Assembly (NCBI GenBank): GCA_020638635.1
Contig: JACKIE010000006.1
Location: 124,001-188,000, forward strand
Length of the DNA stretch: 64,000 nt
Direction: 5' to 3'
Origin: Planctomycetota bacterium
Lineage (GTDB): Bacteria; Planctomycetota; UBA8742; UBA2392
Shown: piece by piece, positions 1 to 9,800 of the stretch
Layout of the letters: every line of letters starts with the position of its first letter
Numbering within the stretch: the stretch's first letter is position 1
Position numbers and translations under genes: made by a program
The notes under the pieces: model-generated
The model's database searches: none
Seen by the model: the letters and a program-made list of their open reading frames with translations, nothing else
What the model was told of the DNA's origin: nothing

Positions 1-2939
1 GCATCCAGCATGCCGACCTCCGCCCCGCGCAGTCGGCGCTCCAGCCCGGCGTGGACCAGGGTGCCGAACTCGGCCGCTTCGGGGTCGATGGCGCGCTGCC
101 TGGTGCCGACCTCCCCCACCGGCGCGACCAGCGTGTCGTCGATCGGCGCGGGCAGCGGCAGCTCGCCCTTCTGCAAAGCCTTACGCGCGGCATCGATTGC
201 CGGTGTGTGCGGGTGCGCCTCTCCGGGCTGAACTGCGTCCGGCCACACCATGCGCACGCAGGGCTGCGGCGCCTCGCCTTCCCAGCCGGGCACCCCGAGC
301 GCGCGCAGCAACTGGTGCGCCCAGTGCTGCTTGTCGAATTCCTTGTCCGGCTTCAGGCTGCCGAGCAGCAGCAGGCGCTCCGAGGCGCGGGTCCACGCCA
401 CGTACAGCACGCGCTTTTCTTCGGCCAAGCCGCGCTCGATGGCGGTAAACTTCGCGCGCCAGGCGGCGAAGTCGCTGCGGTATTCGCCGCGATCGTCATC
501 ATCGAGGCTCTTGAGGTAGATGCCCAGGGGCTCGCCTTCCTGCTCGGGCAGCTCGCGCACCATGCCCGCGCCGCCGCCGCCGCCTTCGCCGGCGAGGTCG
601 GGCAGGATCACCACCGGGAACTCCAGCCCCTTGGCCTTGTGGATGGTCATCAGCCGCACGCCCTCAACGCTGTGGTCGGGCATGCCCTGGGTTTCTTCTT
701 CGCCGCGCTCGAGGCGTTCGCGCATCTCGCGCACCAGCAGCGCCAGTGAGGGCAGCTCGTGCTGCATGGCGCGCACCAGCTCGAGCATGCGGTTCACGTT
801 CGCCAGGCGCTGCTCGGCGTCCGGGCCGCAGCCCACCGCCAGCAGGTAGCCGAAGGCGGACAGCGCCTCGCCGAGCAGCAGGGCCGGGGCGTCACGGCCG
901 GCGCGGGCGCGCAGGCGCTCATAGCCAGCCAGGAAACTCTGCGCGGCCGGCGGTTTGTCCGACCAGTCCTGCAGGCGCTTGAGCAGCGTGTGGTGGCGGT
1001 TGCTGCCCAGCGCCAGCTCGGTCAAGAAGGCATCTGACAGGCCCCCTAACGGCGAGCGCAGCACGCCCAGCATCGCGATGTCGTCGGCCGGGTTGGCCAG
1101 CACGCGCAGCAGGTTGATGCAATCCAGCGCCTCCTGCGTGGTGAGCAGGCCGCTCTCGCCCACCACCAGCAGCGGCAGGTCGCGGCGCGCGAAGGCTTCG
1201 CGGTACAGGGCGTTGCGCGTGCTGCGCCGCACCAGGATCGCCACGTCGGAAAGCTTCACGCCCTCGTCGCGCAGGCGCTCGACCTGCTGGGCCAGGTACT
1301 CGGCTTCTTCGGCTGAGTTCGCGCCGGGCAGCAGGTGGAAATCGACCGGCTTATCTAGCTCGCGCTCCGGCCGCTTGCCGGCCTGCTTGTCGAACAGCAT
1401 GTCCTGCGGCCGCGCGTCAAAGTCGCGGTACGGCCCAGCGCCGAAGATGGCGGCGAACAGCCGGTTGCCGAGCTCAAGCACCGGCTGCACGGTGCGGTAG
1501 TTGTGCTCGAGGCGCACGATGCCGCCGCGGCGCTCGGGCGTATCTTGACAGGTCAACCCCCAGCACGGCTGCATGCCGCGTTCGCTCGCGCCGGAGTTCG
1601 CGTTGCGCTGCGGCACGCGCTCGAGCGCGTGGTTGAACACGCGCACATCGCTGCCCCGGAAGGCGTAGATCGACTGCTTCGAATCGCCCACCGCGAAGAA
1701 GCGCCCGGGCGCGTCGGCCTCGTCGGTCAGCAGCGCCAGCAGCTCCGCCTGCGTGGGGTTGGTGTCCTGGTACTCGTCCACCAGCAGGTAGCGCGCGGCC
1801 GCGATCGCCTGCCCGCGCACCTCGGGCTCGCGGTGCAACAGCTCCAGTGCGCGCAGCTCGAGGTCAAGGAAATCCAGCCCGCCCGCGCATTCCTCGGTGT
1901 ATGCGGCACACACGGCCTCGAACACCACGGCCAGGTCGCGCGCCACGGCGCCGGCGCGGCGCTCAAAGGCTTCATCGAAGGGGAAGCTCAGCACCTCGGC
2001 CGCCGGCGCCAGCGCCAGGGCGGCGGCGCTGACCTGGTCGCGCACGGTTTCCAGCGCGTCGGGCGCGTGCTTCCAGCCGGCCTTGGCGCCGCCTACCTTG
2101 CGCGGCGTGCCGTCGTTGGTGAGCAGCAGCTCGCGCAAAGCGAATACGTCGCGGGCTTTGGCGGCCTCGCGCAGGTCGAACACGAGCTGCTTCAGCTTGT
2201 CGCCGTCCTTGGCGCCGCCGGCCGCGCGATGGTCGATGGCCTTGATCGCGGCCAGCGTCGCCTGCAGCGGCTCGGCGAACATGCCTTCCCACGCCTCGCG
2301 CCTGCGAGTCACTTCGGCGTCCGGGTCAGCCCACAGCTCGGAGGCGCGCTGCAGGGGCCCGCGCATGAAGGCGCGCTTGCGCAGCATCTCGGACAGCGAA
2401 CCCGACAGCGAATACAACCGCACCACGCTGCCCAGCCGCACCAGCGCTTCGGCCAGGGCGGGGTTGTCGCCGGCGTCCGTGGCCAGCAGCACGGCGCGGA
2501 TGGCGCGCTCGCGGCACAGGGCCTGGGCGCGCTCGTCCAGCACCGGCGCGCGCGGCTCCAGCCCTGCTTCCCAGGCATAGTCGCGCAGCAGCCGGTGGCA
2601 AAAACCGTGCATGGTGCTGATGCGGTTGCGCGCGAACTCGGCCTGGGCCTGGCGCAGGCGCGCCAGCCGCTGCTTGTCGCCGCCCTGCAACTCAAGAATG
2701 CGCGCCAGCAGCAGGCGCTGCACGCGCTCGCGCATCTCGGCGGCGGCCTTGTCCGTGAACGTGAACGCAACGATCTCCGGCACCGCCGCCAACCCCTCCT
2801 CAAGCAGCGCCAGGTAACGCAGGCCCAGCACCTGGGTCTTGCCCGCGCCGGCGCCCGCGCTGACCAGCATGTCGCGCGAAAGGTCCAGCGCCGCGCGCTG
2901 CCCGTCGTTCAGCCTGCTGGTGGCAGCGGGCGCGTTCAT
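1..2939 (-). CDS. addA: AddA-type UvrD/Rep-family helicase (3' end cut off)
   Basis: ATP-dependent 3'-5' DNA helicase of superfamily 1, probably the motor subunit of an AddAB-like double-strand-break resection enzyme. I translated it from the sequence: about 979 codons are present and the gene continues past the left edge. The N-terminus shows a Walker A, AGAGAGKT, at residues 28-35. A motif Ia region, AFTFTDKAAAEM, follows near 58-69. Walker B/motif II, VDEYQDTNPTQAE, lies near 385, followed by AVGDSKQSIYAFRGSD (motif III). Motif VI, LYVAWTRASERL, lies near 845. The start ATG overlaps the stop of the AddB-like gene as ATGA, so translation is probably coupled. The C-terminal nuclease domain that would separate AddA from a plain UvrD lies outside the window, so the AddA name rests on the partner gene. 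Confidence 0.82.
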   Translation of the reverse strand, partial: MNAPAATSRLNDGQRAALDLSRDMLVSAGAGAGKTQVLGLRYLALLEEGLAAVPEIVAFTFTDKAAAEMRERVQRLLLARILELQGGDKQRLARLRQAQAEFARNRISTMHGFCHRLLRDYAWEAGLEPRAPVLDERAQALCRERAIRAVLLATDAGDNPALAEALVRLGSVVRLYSLSGSLSEMLRKRAFMRGPLQRASELWADPDAEVTRRREAWEGMFAEPLQATLAAIKAIDHRAAGGAKDGDKLKQLVFDLREAAKARDVFALRELLLTNDGTPRKVGGAKAGWKHAPDALETVRDQVSAAALALAPAAEVLSFPFDEAFERRAGAVARDLAVVFEAVCAAYTEECAGGLDFLDLELRALELLHREPEVRGQAIAAARYLLVDEYQDTNPTQAELLALLTDEADAPGRFFAVGDSKQSIYAFRGSDVRVFNHALERVPQRNANSGASERGMQPCWGLTCQDTPERRGGIVRLEHNYRTVQPVLELGNRLFAAIFGAGPYRDFDARPQDMLFDKQAGKRPERELDKPVDFHLLPGANSAEEAEYLAQQVERLRDEGVKLSDVAILVRRSTRNALYREAFARRDLPLLVVGESGLLTTQEALDCINLLRVLANPADDIAMLGVLRSPLGGLSDAFLTELALGSNRHHTLLKRLQDWSDKPPAAQSFLAGYERLRARAGRDAPALLLGEALSAFGYLLAVGCGPDAEQRLANVNRMLELVRAMQHELPSLALLVREMRERLERGEEETQGMPDHSVEGVRLMTIHKAKGLEFPVVILPDLAGEGGGGGAGMVRELPEQEGEPLGIYLKSLDDDDRGEYRSDFAAWRAKFTAIERGLAEEKRVLYVAWTRASERLLLLGSLKPDKEFDKQHWAHQLLRALGVPGWEGEAPQPCVRMVWPDAVQPGEAHPHTPAIDAARKALQKGELPLPAPIDDTLVAPVGEVGTRQRAIDPEAAEFGTLVHAGLERRLRGAEVGMLD

Positions 2940-5900
2940 GCTTCCTCCGTGTCGGGCAGGTAGACGTGCGCGACCTCGGGCGTCTCGGCCGCGGCCAGCC
3001 GCTGCTGGCGGGCGGCGATCACGTCGTCGCGCCGCGCGCAGGCGGACGCGTAGTCGCAATAACCGCAGGTGTTGCCGGAAGGCCGGAAGGGCAGGTGCAG
3101 GAACACGCCGTGGCGCAGGGCGTCCAGGATGCGCGCCATTCGCTCCGGCAGGCGAGTGAACACCAGTTCATTCACGTCAAAGGCCGGCTTGCGGTTCTGC
3201 ACCGTGACATCCTTGACCTCGATCTTTCCCTCGGGCGGCACCAGCATGTAGGCCATACCGCGCGGCGGCGTGCCCGCCACCTGCGAGATCGCCGCCAGGT
3301 AAGCCGCGAGCTGGAAGGCCTTGCCGTCGCGGATCTCCGCGGCGCTCTTGGCCTTGCCGGTCTTGTAGTCCACGATTACCAGGCCTTCCGGGCCCTCGTC
3401 TACGCGGTCCACGCTGCCCATCAGGCGCATCGCGCCGCCGGGGATCGCCAGCTCGATCTCTTCGGGCACGCTGTCAGGCCGCGACGGCTCAGGCGCGTTG
3501 TTCTTGCCGAAGTCAAACTCGACGAAGCGTATGCCGAGCCCGTCGGCGTTGCGCTGAAGCTCCTGCTCCACGAAGCGCGCGAGCAGGCCGCTGCCCAGGC
3601 CGAGCCCGGCGTGTCCCGGCAGTCCCGCAGCCACCAGCTTCTTGACGCCTTCCCAGAACGGCCCCTGCGTCGGGTGCTGCTTCAGCGCGTGCTCGAAGGC
3701 GTCGGCCATCAGCTGCAGGCCGATGGTCCGCGCCTCGGCCCGATCAGCGCCGAGCTCAAGCAGCTTCACCGGCGCGCGCTTCACCGGCTCGGGCAGCACC
3801 GCCGGCTGGCCCGCGCGCTCTCGCAGCAGCAGCACCCAGCGCTCGAACACCGCGTGCAGCAGCGTGCCGATCGCCTGGGGCTTGGTGTCCAGCGAAGGCT
3901 CATCGGGCGCGCGCGCGGCCATGATGTAGCGCGACCAGAAGCGCATCGGGCACTCGGCGAAACTGTCGAGCTGGCTGGGCGAAAACAGGTGGCGCTGCTC
4001 GCCCTCCGCGGCAAAGCGCGCCGCGAGCTCGGGGCGCGCGCCCACCACGCCCTCGTACTCGCACGGCGGTGAAGCAAGGTCCGTACGGGCAAGCTCGATG
4101 CAACGGCCGTGCAGGCCCGCGGCCAGCGGCCCGGACAGCGGTATGGTTTCTTTGCACTTCGTGCCGTCGCGCTCGGCCGGCGCAAGCAATGAGGCCGCGC
4201 GTGCGGCTAACTCCCCCTCCGAAACCGGCGGTTCGCCGTCGCTGCAGGCGGGCAGCTTGTCGAGTTCACCCTGCCCCATGCAGCGCAGCAGGCGGGCGAA
4301 CGGGGTGGCGGGCACGAAGGGCGTATCGCCCTCTCCGGCAGGCAGCATCAGCGTCAGCGCCCCGGCCGCCGCCAGAAGCGTGTGGGCGAACAGGTAGTCG
4401 GCCTGGGCGGTGACGTCGATCGGCGCGCACAGCTCGGCCGCGACGCTCGACCCCAGCGCTTCCGCCAGCACCTGCTCGCGAGCGGAAGGCAGGAACAGGG
4501 TTTCTTCTTCGGTGAGTGGCAAATCCTGGTCGGTCAGGCCAAGCACGATCAGCCGCTGGAAACTCACACCGCGCAACTCGCGCAGGCCAAGCACCCGCAC
4601 GCGCTCGGCGGCTGCCTCCGGCGGGCGCACGCTGCGGGTGCGCGCCTGCTCAACCAAGGCGCGCAGCAGCTCGCCGGCCGGCAATTCGGGGTTGCCGCCG
4701 CGCCGGAACTCTTCGCGCATCTCGCGCAGCAGGGTGCGGAAGGCGTGCAGCGCCTCGGCGCGCAGGGCGGCCCCGGGCTCGGAGCCGCGCTCGGCGCTAA
4801 CTACGCGCTGTGCGCCGCTGGCCTCAACCAGCGCTTCCAGCGACTTCAGGAATTTCACGGCCGCGCAACGGCCGTGGGTGAAGGGCTCCAGCGCTTCCAG
4901 GATGTGCGCGACGGGTGTGCTGATGGCGGGCCATGCCGGGTGATTGCTGGCCTGCAGTCGCTGAAGCCAGTCGCGGGCGACGTTGCGCCCGCCCACGATG
5001 AAGGCGTCGCGCGTGACCTCGTCCAGCGCCGCGCGCACTTTCAACTGCGCGCTCTCGTCGGCGGCCTCGAAGGGCACGAAGGGCGAGGCCAGCGCGTCCA
5101 GCAGCTCGTTGCGCCCCAGGCCGCGGATCGCCGCGCGCAGCAGGTCAAGCAGCGCGGCGACGGGCGCGGTTTCGTCCAGGGGCAACTCGAACGGCGCGTC
5201 GTAGGGAATGCCCGCGGCGGCAAAGATTTCTTCAATCAGCTCGCGGTAGTTGCCCGTGGATGGCATCGCAACGCACATCTCGGACAGCGGTGTTCCGGCC
5301 TGCCTCGCACGCTTGACGGCTCGGGCAGCCTCGCGAACTTCGGCCGTACGGCTGGCCGGGCGCAGCACCTCGATGGCGTCACTGACGGGCGCGTCCTGCA
5401 GCCAGTTTTCGCAGGCACCCGCCAGCGCGCGATGCGGCCACTGGCACTCCGGCAGCACGCGGCCTTCGCCTGCAAACATCAGCTGCTGCGAGACTTCATG
5501 AGACTGAGACACGAACGGCAGAAGTTCGCGGTTGCCGCGCAGGATGAACAGCGCGCGGATGGAGCGCGCCGCCAGTGCCGCCAGTAGTGCCTCGCGCGCG
5601 GGTGTGATGCGGTCGAGGTCGTCCACCACCAGCAGCCCGGGCGCGAGAGGCGCACCAAGCCGCGCCGCGAGCCAACAGGCGTCCTCAGGGTCGTGCTGGC
5701 CGGCCTGCTTTAGACGCGCCAGGTAGCGGCGCACTACGGCGCCGAACAACTCGCCGCGCCGGCCGAGAACTGGCAGCCAGGCCGCCAGCTGTGCGTCGCC
5801 GCGTTGATCGGGCGGGATGGCCTGCGCGAAGCGCTTCCAGGCGATCAGCAGCTCGTTCACCAGCGCGCGGCCGGCACGGCGTGATTCGCCCAGCTCATGC

Positions 5901-6193
5901 AGCGCCTCACCCAGCGCACCGAAGAAATCGAAGTCGCGCTCGACCTCGCCGCGCAGGCGGATTTCCGGCGCGAACAGTTTCAACAGCTCGCGTGCAACTC
6001 GGTCGGGAGTGCCCTCGGGGTACTGCTCTCCGGCCAGCCGGCTGATCGCGCGGGCGCGGCGCTCATGGGAAGCAACGTAGACCACGGGCGCCGGCGCAAA
6101 AGGTTCCGCAGCTCGGGCCGCATCGCGCAGCAGCGCCGCCACGTGCGCCGAAACATCATCACCGAGCCCAACCCGAAGAAGCTCAATCGCCAT
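2936..6193 (-). CDS. addB: AddB-like PD-(D/E)XK nuclease subunit
   Basis: Large (1085 aa) partner of the AddA-like helicase. The C-terminal third is a RecB/AddB-type nuclease: a GTLLHAVFE motif supplies the His and Glu, followed by GSVDRVD and the catalytic DYKTG at about 942-946. Cysteines at about 1043, 1046 and 1052 (CGYCDYASAC), with an upstream Cys in FAECPMRFW, match the iron-sulfur-linked layout of AddB nucleases. The N-terminal half resembles the helicase-like scaffold of AddB, but I see no GxGKT Walker A; only a Walker-B-like LLVVDDLDR is visible, so it is probably not a motor. It is first in the pair, and its stop overlaps the addA start. The family name is inferred from the nuclease and context; it could equally be annotated as a PD-(D/E)XK nuclease family protein. 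Confidence 0.78.
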   Translation of the reverse strand: MAIELLRVGLGDDVSAHVAALLRDAARAAEPFAPAPVVYVASHERRARAISRLAGEQYPEGTPDRVARELLKLFAPEIRLRGEVERDFDFFGALGEALHELGESRRAGRALVNELLIAWKRFAQAIPPDQRGDAQLAAWLPVLGRRGELFGAVVRRYLARLKQAGQHDPEDACWLAARLGAPLAPGLLVVDDLDRITPAREALLAALAARSIRALFILRGNRELLPFVSQSHEVSQQLMFAGEGRVLPECQWPHRALAGACENWLQDAPVSDAIEVLRPASRTAEVREAARAVKRARQAGTPLSEMCVAMPSTGNYRELIEEIFAAAGIPYDAPFELPLDETAPVAALLDLLRAAIRGLGRNELLDALASPFVPFEAADESAQLKVRAALDEVTRDAFIVGGRNVARDWLQRLQASNHPAWPAISTPVAHILEALEPFTHGRCAAVKFLKSLEALVEASGAQRVVSAERGSEPGAALRAEALHAFRTLLREMREEFRRGGNPELPAGELLRALVEQARTRSVRPPEAAAERVRVLGLRELRGVSFQRLIVLGLTDQDLPLTEEETLFLPSAREQVLAEALGSSVAAELCAPIDVTAQADYLFAHTLLAAAGALTLMLPAGEGDTPFVPATPFARLLRCMGQGELDKLPACSDGEPPVSEGELAARAASLLAPAERDGTKCKETIPLSGPLAAGLHGRCIELARTDLASPPCEYEGVVGARPELAARFAAEGEQRHLFSPSQLDSFAECPMRFWSRYIMAARAPDEPSLDTKPQAIGTLLHAVFERWVLLLRERAGQPAVLPEPVKRAPVKLLELGADRAEARTIGLQLMADAFEHALKQHPTQGPFWEGVKKLVAAGLPGHAGLGLGSGLLARFVEQELQRNADGLGIRFVEFDFGKNNAPEPSRPDSVPEEIELAIPGGAMRLMGSVDRVDEGPEGLVIVDYKTGKAKSAAEIRDGKAFQLAAYLAAISQVAGTPPRGMAYMLVPPEGKIEVKDVTVQNRKPAFDVNELVFTRLPERMARILDALRHGVFLHLPFRPSGNTCGYCDYASACARRDDVIAARQQRLAAAETPEVAHVYLPDTEEA

Positions 6194-6260
6194 GCCGCGA
6201 GTGTACTAGGGCACGCGACATCGACCGAGTGTTGAGAAAGCGTCCGCAAACCGGTGTTGA

Positions 6261-6737
6261 CTACCGCTCGCGCTCGTACCACTCATCCAGCGCTTGCCAG
6301 TCTATCTCGTGCCTGTCGCCATCTGTTGTAAGGCTCACGCCGTCGATGGTTTTGCGCCACTGGGAATCTCCGCCCTCTTTTCGAAACAGTCCCGAGCGGT
6401 ACACGAACCAGTACACGCCGTCGATCTTGACGACAGGCAGATTCACCTGGTCTTTGTATGCCGTGAGCTCCTGATAGTCCGCCTGCTCGATGAAAAGCCT
6501 GAAAGCCTCGGTTTCGCGGCCGGTGAGGTCGCGGATGTGCTCCGCACGATCCATCGGCCAGTCCTTGGACTCAATCACGTACAAAGCACCGGTCTCTTCA
6601 TACACCTCGCCGCCGGACGGCGGTGAATAGAAGCTCGGCCATCCGAAATCCACCAGCGCATAGACCAATACGGCAACCACAACAAGAGCAGCAAACCGCC
6701 CCAACCAGATCCAAGCAGTCTTGCGCACATCCGCCAT
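6261..6737 (-). CDS. Hypothetical membrane-anchored protein
   Basis: Product of 158 aa from the ATG at 6737; the frame also opens at a GTG at 6776, but the ATG has a GGAG ten bases upstream and puts the hydrophobic segment near the N-terminus. One transmembrane helix (about residues 8-28, rich in A/V/L) is followed by a soluble, mostly charged domain with many Trp, Tyr, Asp and Glu residues, ending in DEWYERER. The topology suggests an anchored domain outside the cytoplasm. I do not recognise the family. It sits 67 bp downstream of addB's start on the same strand and is not obviously in an operon with its neighbours. Confidence 0.6.
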   Translation of the reverse strand: MADVRKTAWIWLGRFAALVVVAVLVYALVDFGWPSFYSPPSGGEVYEETGALYVIESKDWPMDRAEHIRDLTGRETEAFRLFIEQADYQELTAYKDQVNLPVVKIDGVYWFVYRSGLFRKEGGDSQWRKTIDGVSLTTDGDRHEIDWQALDEWYERER

Positions 6738-6842
6738 TCGTTCCGTACTCCACACCGCCAGTTTAGCTGCTGTCACGAATGCGTTGCCAGAAATGAAAGC
6801 GGGGAGGGCTCTGTGCCCTCCCCACCAAGTGACAAGCAGGTC

Positions 6843-9800
6843 CTACGCCCTTCTGCGGCGCAGGGTGGTGGCTGTGGCCAGCAAGGCGAGCGCCGCGAGC
6901 AGCAGTGTGGCTGTGCTGCTGTTGGGGTTGCCGGCGCAGCCTCCGCCTCCGCCGCCGCCTCCGCCGCCGCCGCTGCCCACGCTCAGCGTGTAGCTGAAGG
7001 TCTGGGTCAGCGTCTGGGGGCCGAGCCCGTTGGTGTCGAGCGTGATCGCCAGGCCGCTGCCGCTGCCCGCGGGCACATTCAGGCCGGTGATCTGCGTGCC
7101 GGCCGGGTTCACCACGGCCGTGCCCGGGCAGGTCACGCCGCCGATGGTGACCGTCACCGGCAGGGCGAAGCCCGTGCCCGTGATGGTGATCGGCGAGCCG
7201 CCGCTGAAGCTGTCCTGCACCGGGGTGAAGCCGGTCACCGAGTAGTCCACCACGTGCAGCATGCCGCTGACCGGCGGGTTGGTGCCGATCGCCACGTTGC
7301 CCGCGGTCACGGTCTGCACGTCGGCGGCAGCCGCGACCTGGGCCTGGAAGCTCTCCGACGGCGAGCCGCCGGCGGTGGCCGCCACGGCGATCACCACCCA
7401 CAGGTCCTCACTGGTGGCCTGCAGCACGGTCAGGTTGGCCGAGAAGCCGCAGGTCACCGAGCCCGCGCTCGCCGCGCCGCTGAACAGCAGGGTATCGGCG
7501 CCGTCATAGCTGCCGTTGCCGTCGTCCTGGTACACGCTGACGCTGCTGATGTTGTTCACCCAGTCGCCCGTGCCGCCCAGGGTCAGCACTACCCCCGAGA
7601 TGGTGAAGTCGGCGTTGCTGGCCGTCAGGCGGATCTCACCCAAAGTATGGTTGAAAGCCGTGCCCGTGGACATCACGGAGGTGTCGGCCGGGTTGGCCGG
7701 GCCCGCATTGACCGTGAGCGTCGCCACGTCGATCACCAGGGCCGAGCTGGCGGCCGTGGGCATGCCGTTGACCGAGCCGCCGCTGGGCGAGCTTTCCACC
7801 ATGCCGGTCAGCGCCGCGCGGAAGTTCTCGCCGGAGCTGGCTGTGCCCGAAAGCTTGGCCACCAGGAAGAAGGTCTTGCTGCTGTTGATGGCCAGAGCGC
7901 CTGCCGCGCCGGTCAGTGTCGCGGTGTAGGTGCCGTTGGGGGCGTTGAAGGAGACGCCCGCCGCGGCCGTGGCCAGGGTGTCCGTGCCGGGGCCGTCGAA
8001 GCTGCCGTTGCCGTTGTCCTCATAGAGGGCCAGGAAGCTGATGTCGGCCTGCTCGTCGGCCGTGCCGCTGGCTGTGAAGGTCAGGCTGGTGACGGTCCAG
8101 CTGTCGTTGTGGGTGGTGAGGGTGACGTCGCAGATCACGTGGCCGTTGCCGCCCGGGCCCTGGCTGTCGGCGTTGACCGTGGTGTAGGCCAGCGGGCCGT
8201 TGAGCGTCACGTCCATGCTGGCGGGCGTGATCGTCAGCGCCGGGTTGGCGCCGCTGGTGGGCACGCCGCTGGTGATGCCGCCGCCGCCCGTGGTGGCGGT
8301 GACGCCGGTGATCTCGGCCTGGATGGTCTCGCCGCCGGAGGCCGTGCCGGCCAGCTTGCACACCAGGAAGAAGCGCCGGCTGGTGCTGGCGGCGATCGCG
8401 CTGCTGCTGAGGGTGGCCACGTAGTCGCCGTTGGCGGCGCTGAAGCTGACGCCCGCCGCCGCCGTGGCCAGGGTGTCCGTGCCCGGGCCGTCGAAGCTGC
8501 CGTTGCCGGTGTCCTCGTACAGGGCCAAGAAGTTCAGGTCCGCCTGGCCGTCGGCCGTGCCGCTTTCAGAGAAGGTAATGTCCACCAGGTTGAAGGCCTG
8601 TGAGCCCGTGGAGGCCGTGAAGTCCAGGATCACCAGGCCGTTGCCGCCGGGGCCCTGCTCGTTGTTGTCCACGCTGGTGGAGGAGCCCGGGCCGTTGCGG
8701 GTGATGGTCAGGTTGACGTTGGCGGTCACGTTGCCGGTGATGGAGACGTTCTCGCTGGCGCTGCCGCTGACGTTGGTGATGTTGCCCGCCACGGCACCCA
8801 CCGTGGCGCCGGTCAGGCGCACGTAGATGGTCACGCTGAAGGAGGGCGTGGTGGTGATGGTGGTGGTGCCGCTGTAGCCGCTGCCCGAGGTCTGGCTGAT
8901 CTCCACGCCGGCCGGCGCGGTGATCACCGTGCTGGCGACCAGGGCCGAGCCGTCGAGCACGTAGCTGAACTCGCTGCCCGGCACGCCCTGGCCGGTGCTG
9001 CCCAGGTTGAGCGAGTTGGGCGTGGCCAGCAGCGTGGGCGGCGCGGTGACCGTGCCGCTGACCGCCACGTTCTGGGTGGTGGCGCCGGTGGTCGCGTTGG
9101 TCACGTTGCCCGAGATCGGCCCCGCCGAGGCCGACGCCGCAATGCGCACGTAGATCGTGGTGTTGGGCCAGGTGCCGGTGGAGGCAATGTTCAGCGTGCC
9201 GTTCCAGGTGACCTGGTTGAAGGAAAGCTCAACCCCGGCCGGAGCCGTGATGGTGGTGGCCGCTACCGTAGCCGAACCGTTGATGGTGTAACTTTGTGCA
9301 GAGCCTGGCGTGCCTTGTGGTGTGGTTCCCAAATTCAGACTGTTCGGGTTGACGTTCAGTACCGGAGGCGTTGTGACGTTGCCCGTAACGGCCACATTGA
9401 CAGTGTTCGCGCCAGCGCTGGCATGAACAATGTTGCCGGATACGGCACCGAGCGGCGCTGTGGCGGCGACGCGCGCCCACACAGTAGTTGGTCCCCAGGT
9501 ACCGGTTGTGGCGACGTTAAGGCTGCCGGCGTAGCCGCTGGTCTGGTTGAACGAGATCTCCACGTTGGCAGGCGCTGTGATGGAAGTGGCCGCGGTGAGT
9601 GCAGAGCCGCTGACCGTGTAGCTGACTGGTGTGCCGGGCTGGCCCTGGTAGGCAGTGCCCAGGTTCAAGCTGGTGGTTGATGTAGCAACGGTGGGCCCCG
9701 TGGTATAGCCGATGTCCGTGGGCCCGAAGTAGTTGCCGTTGTTCGTGTTCGGGTAGGCGCCGGAAGTCAGGTTGTAGCGGCTGTCGATCCAGTTGATGAC

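Noticed and set aside
1503..2963. 486-codon open frame on the plus strand
   Set aside because: It lies antisense to the helicase gene, which shows all its motifs on the minus strand. The plus-strand translation is His/Gln/Arg/Ala-rich, typical of shadow frames in GC-rich DNA.
6813..8603. 596-codon open frame on the plus strand
   Set aside because: Antisense to the repeat protein with signal peptide and domain repeats. The translation is Gly/Ala/Arg/Val-rich without domains.
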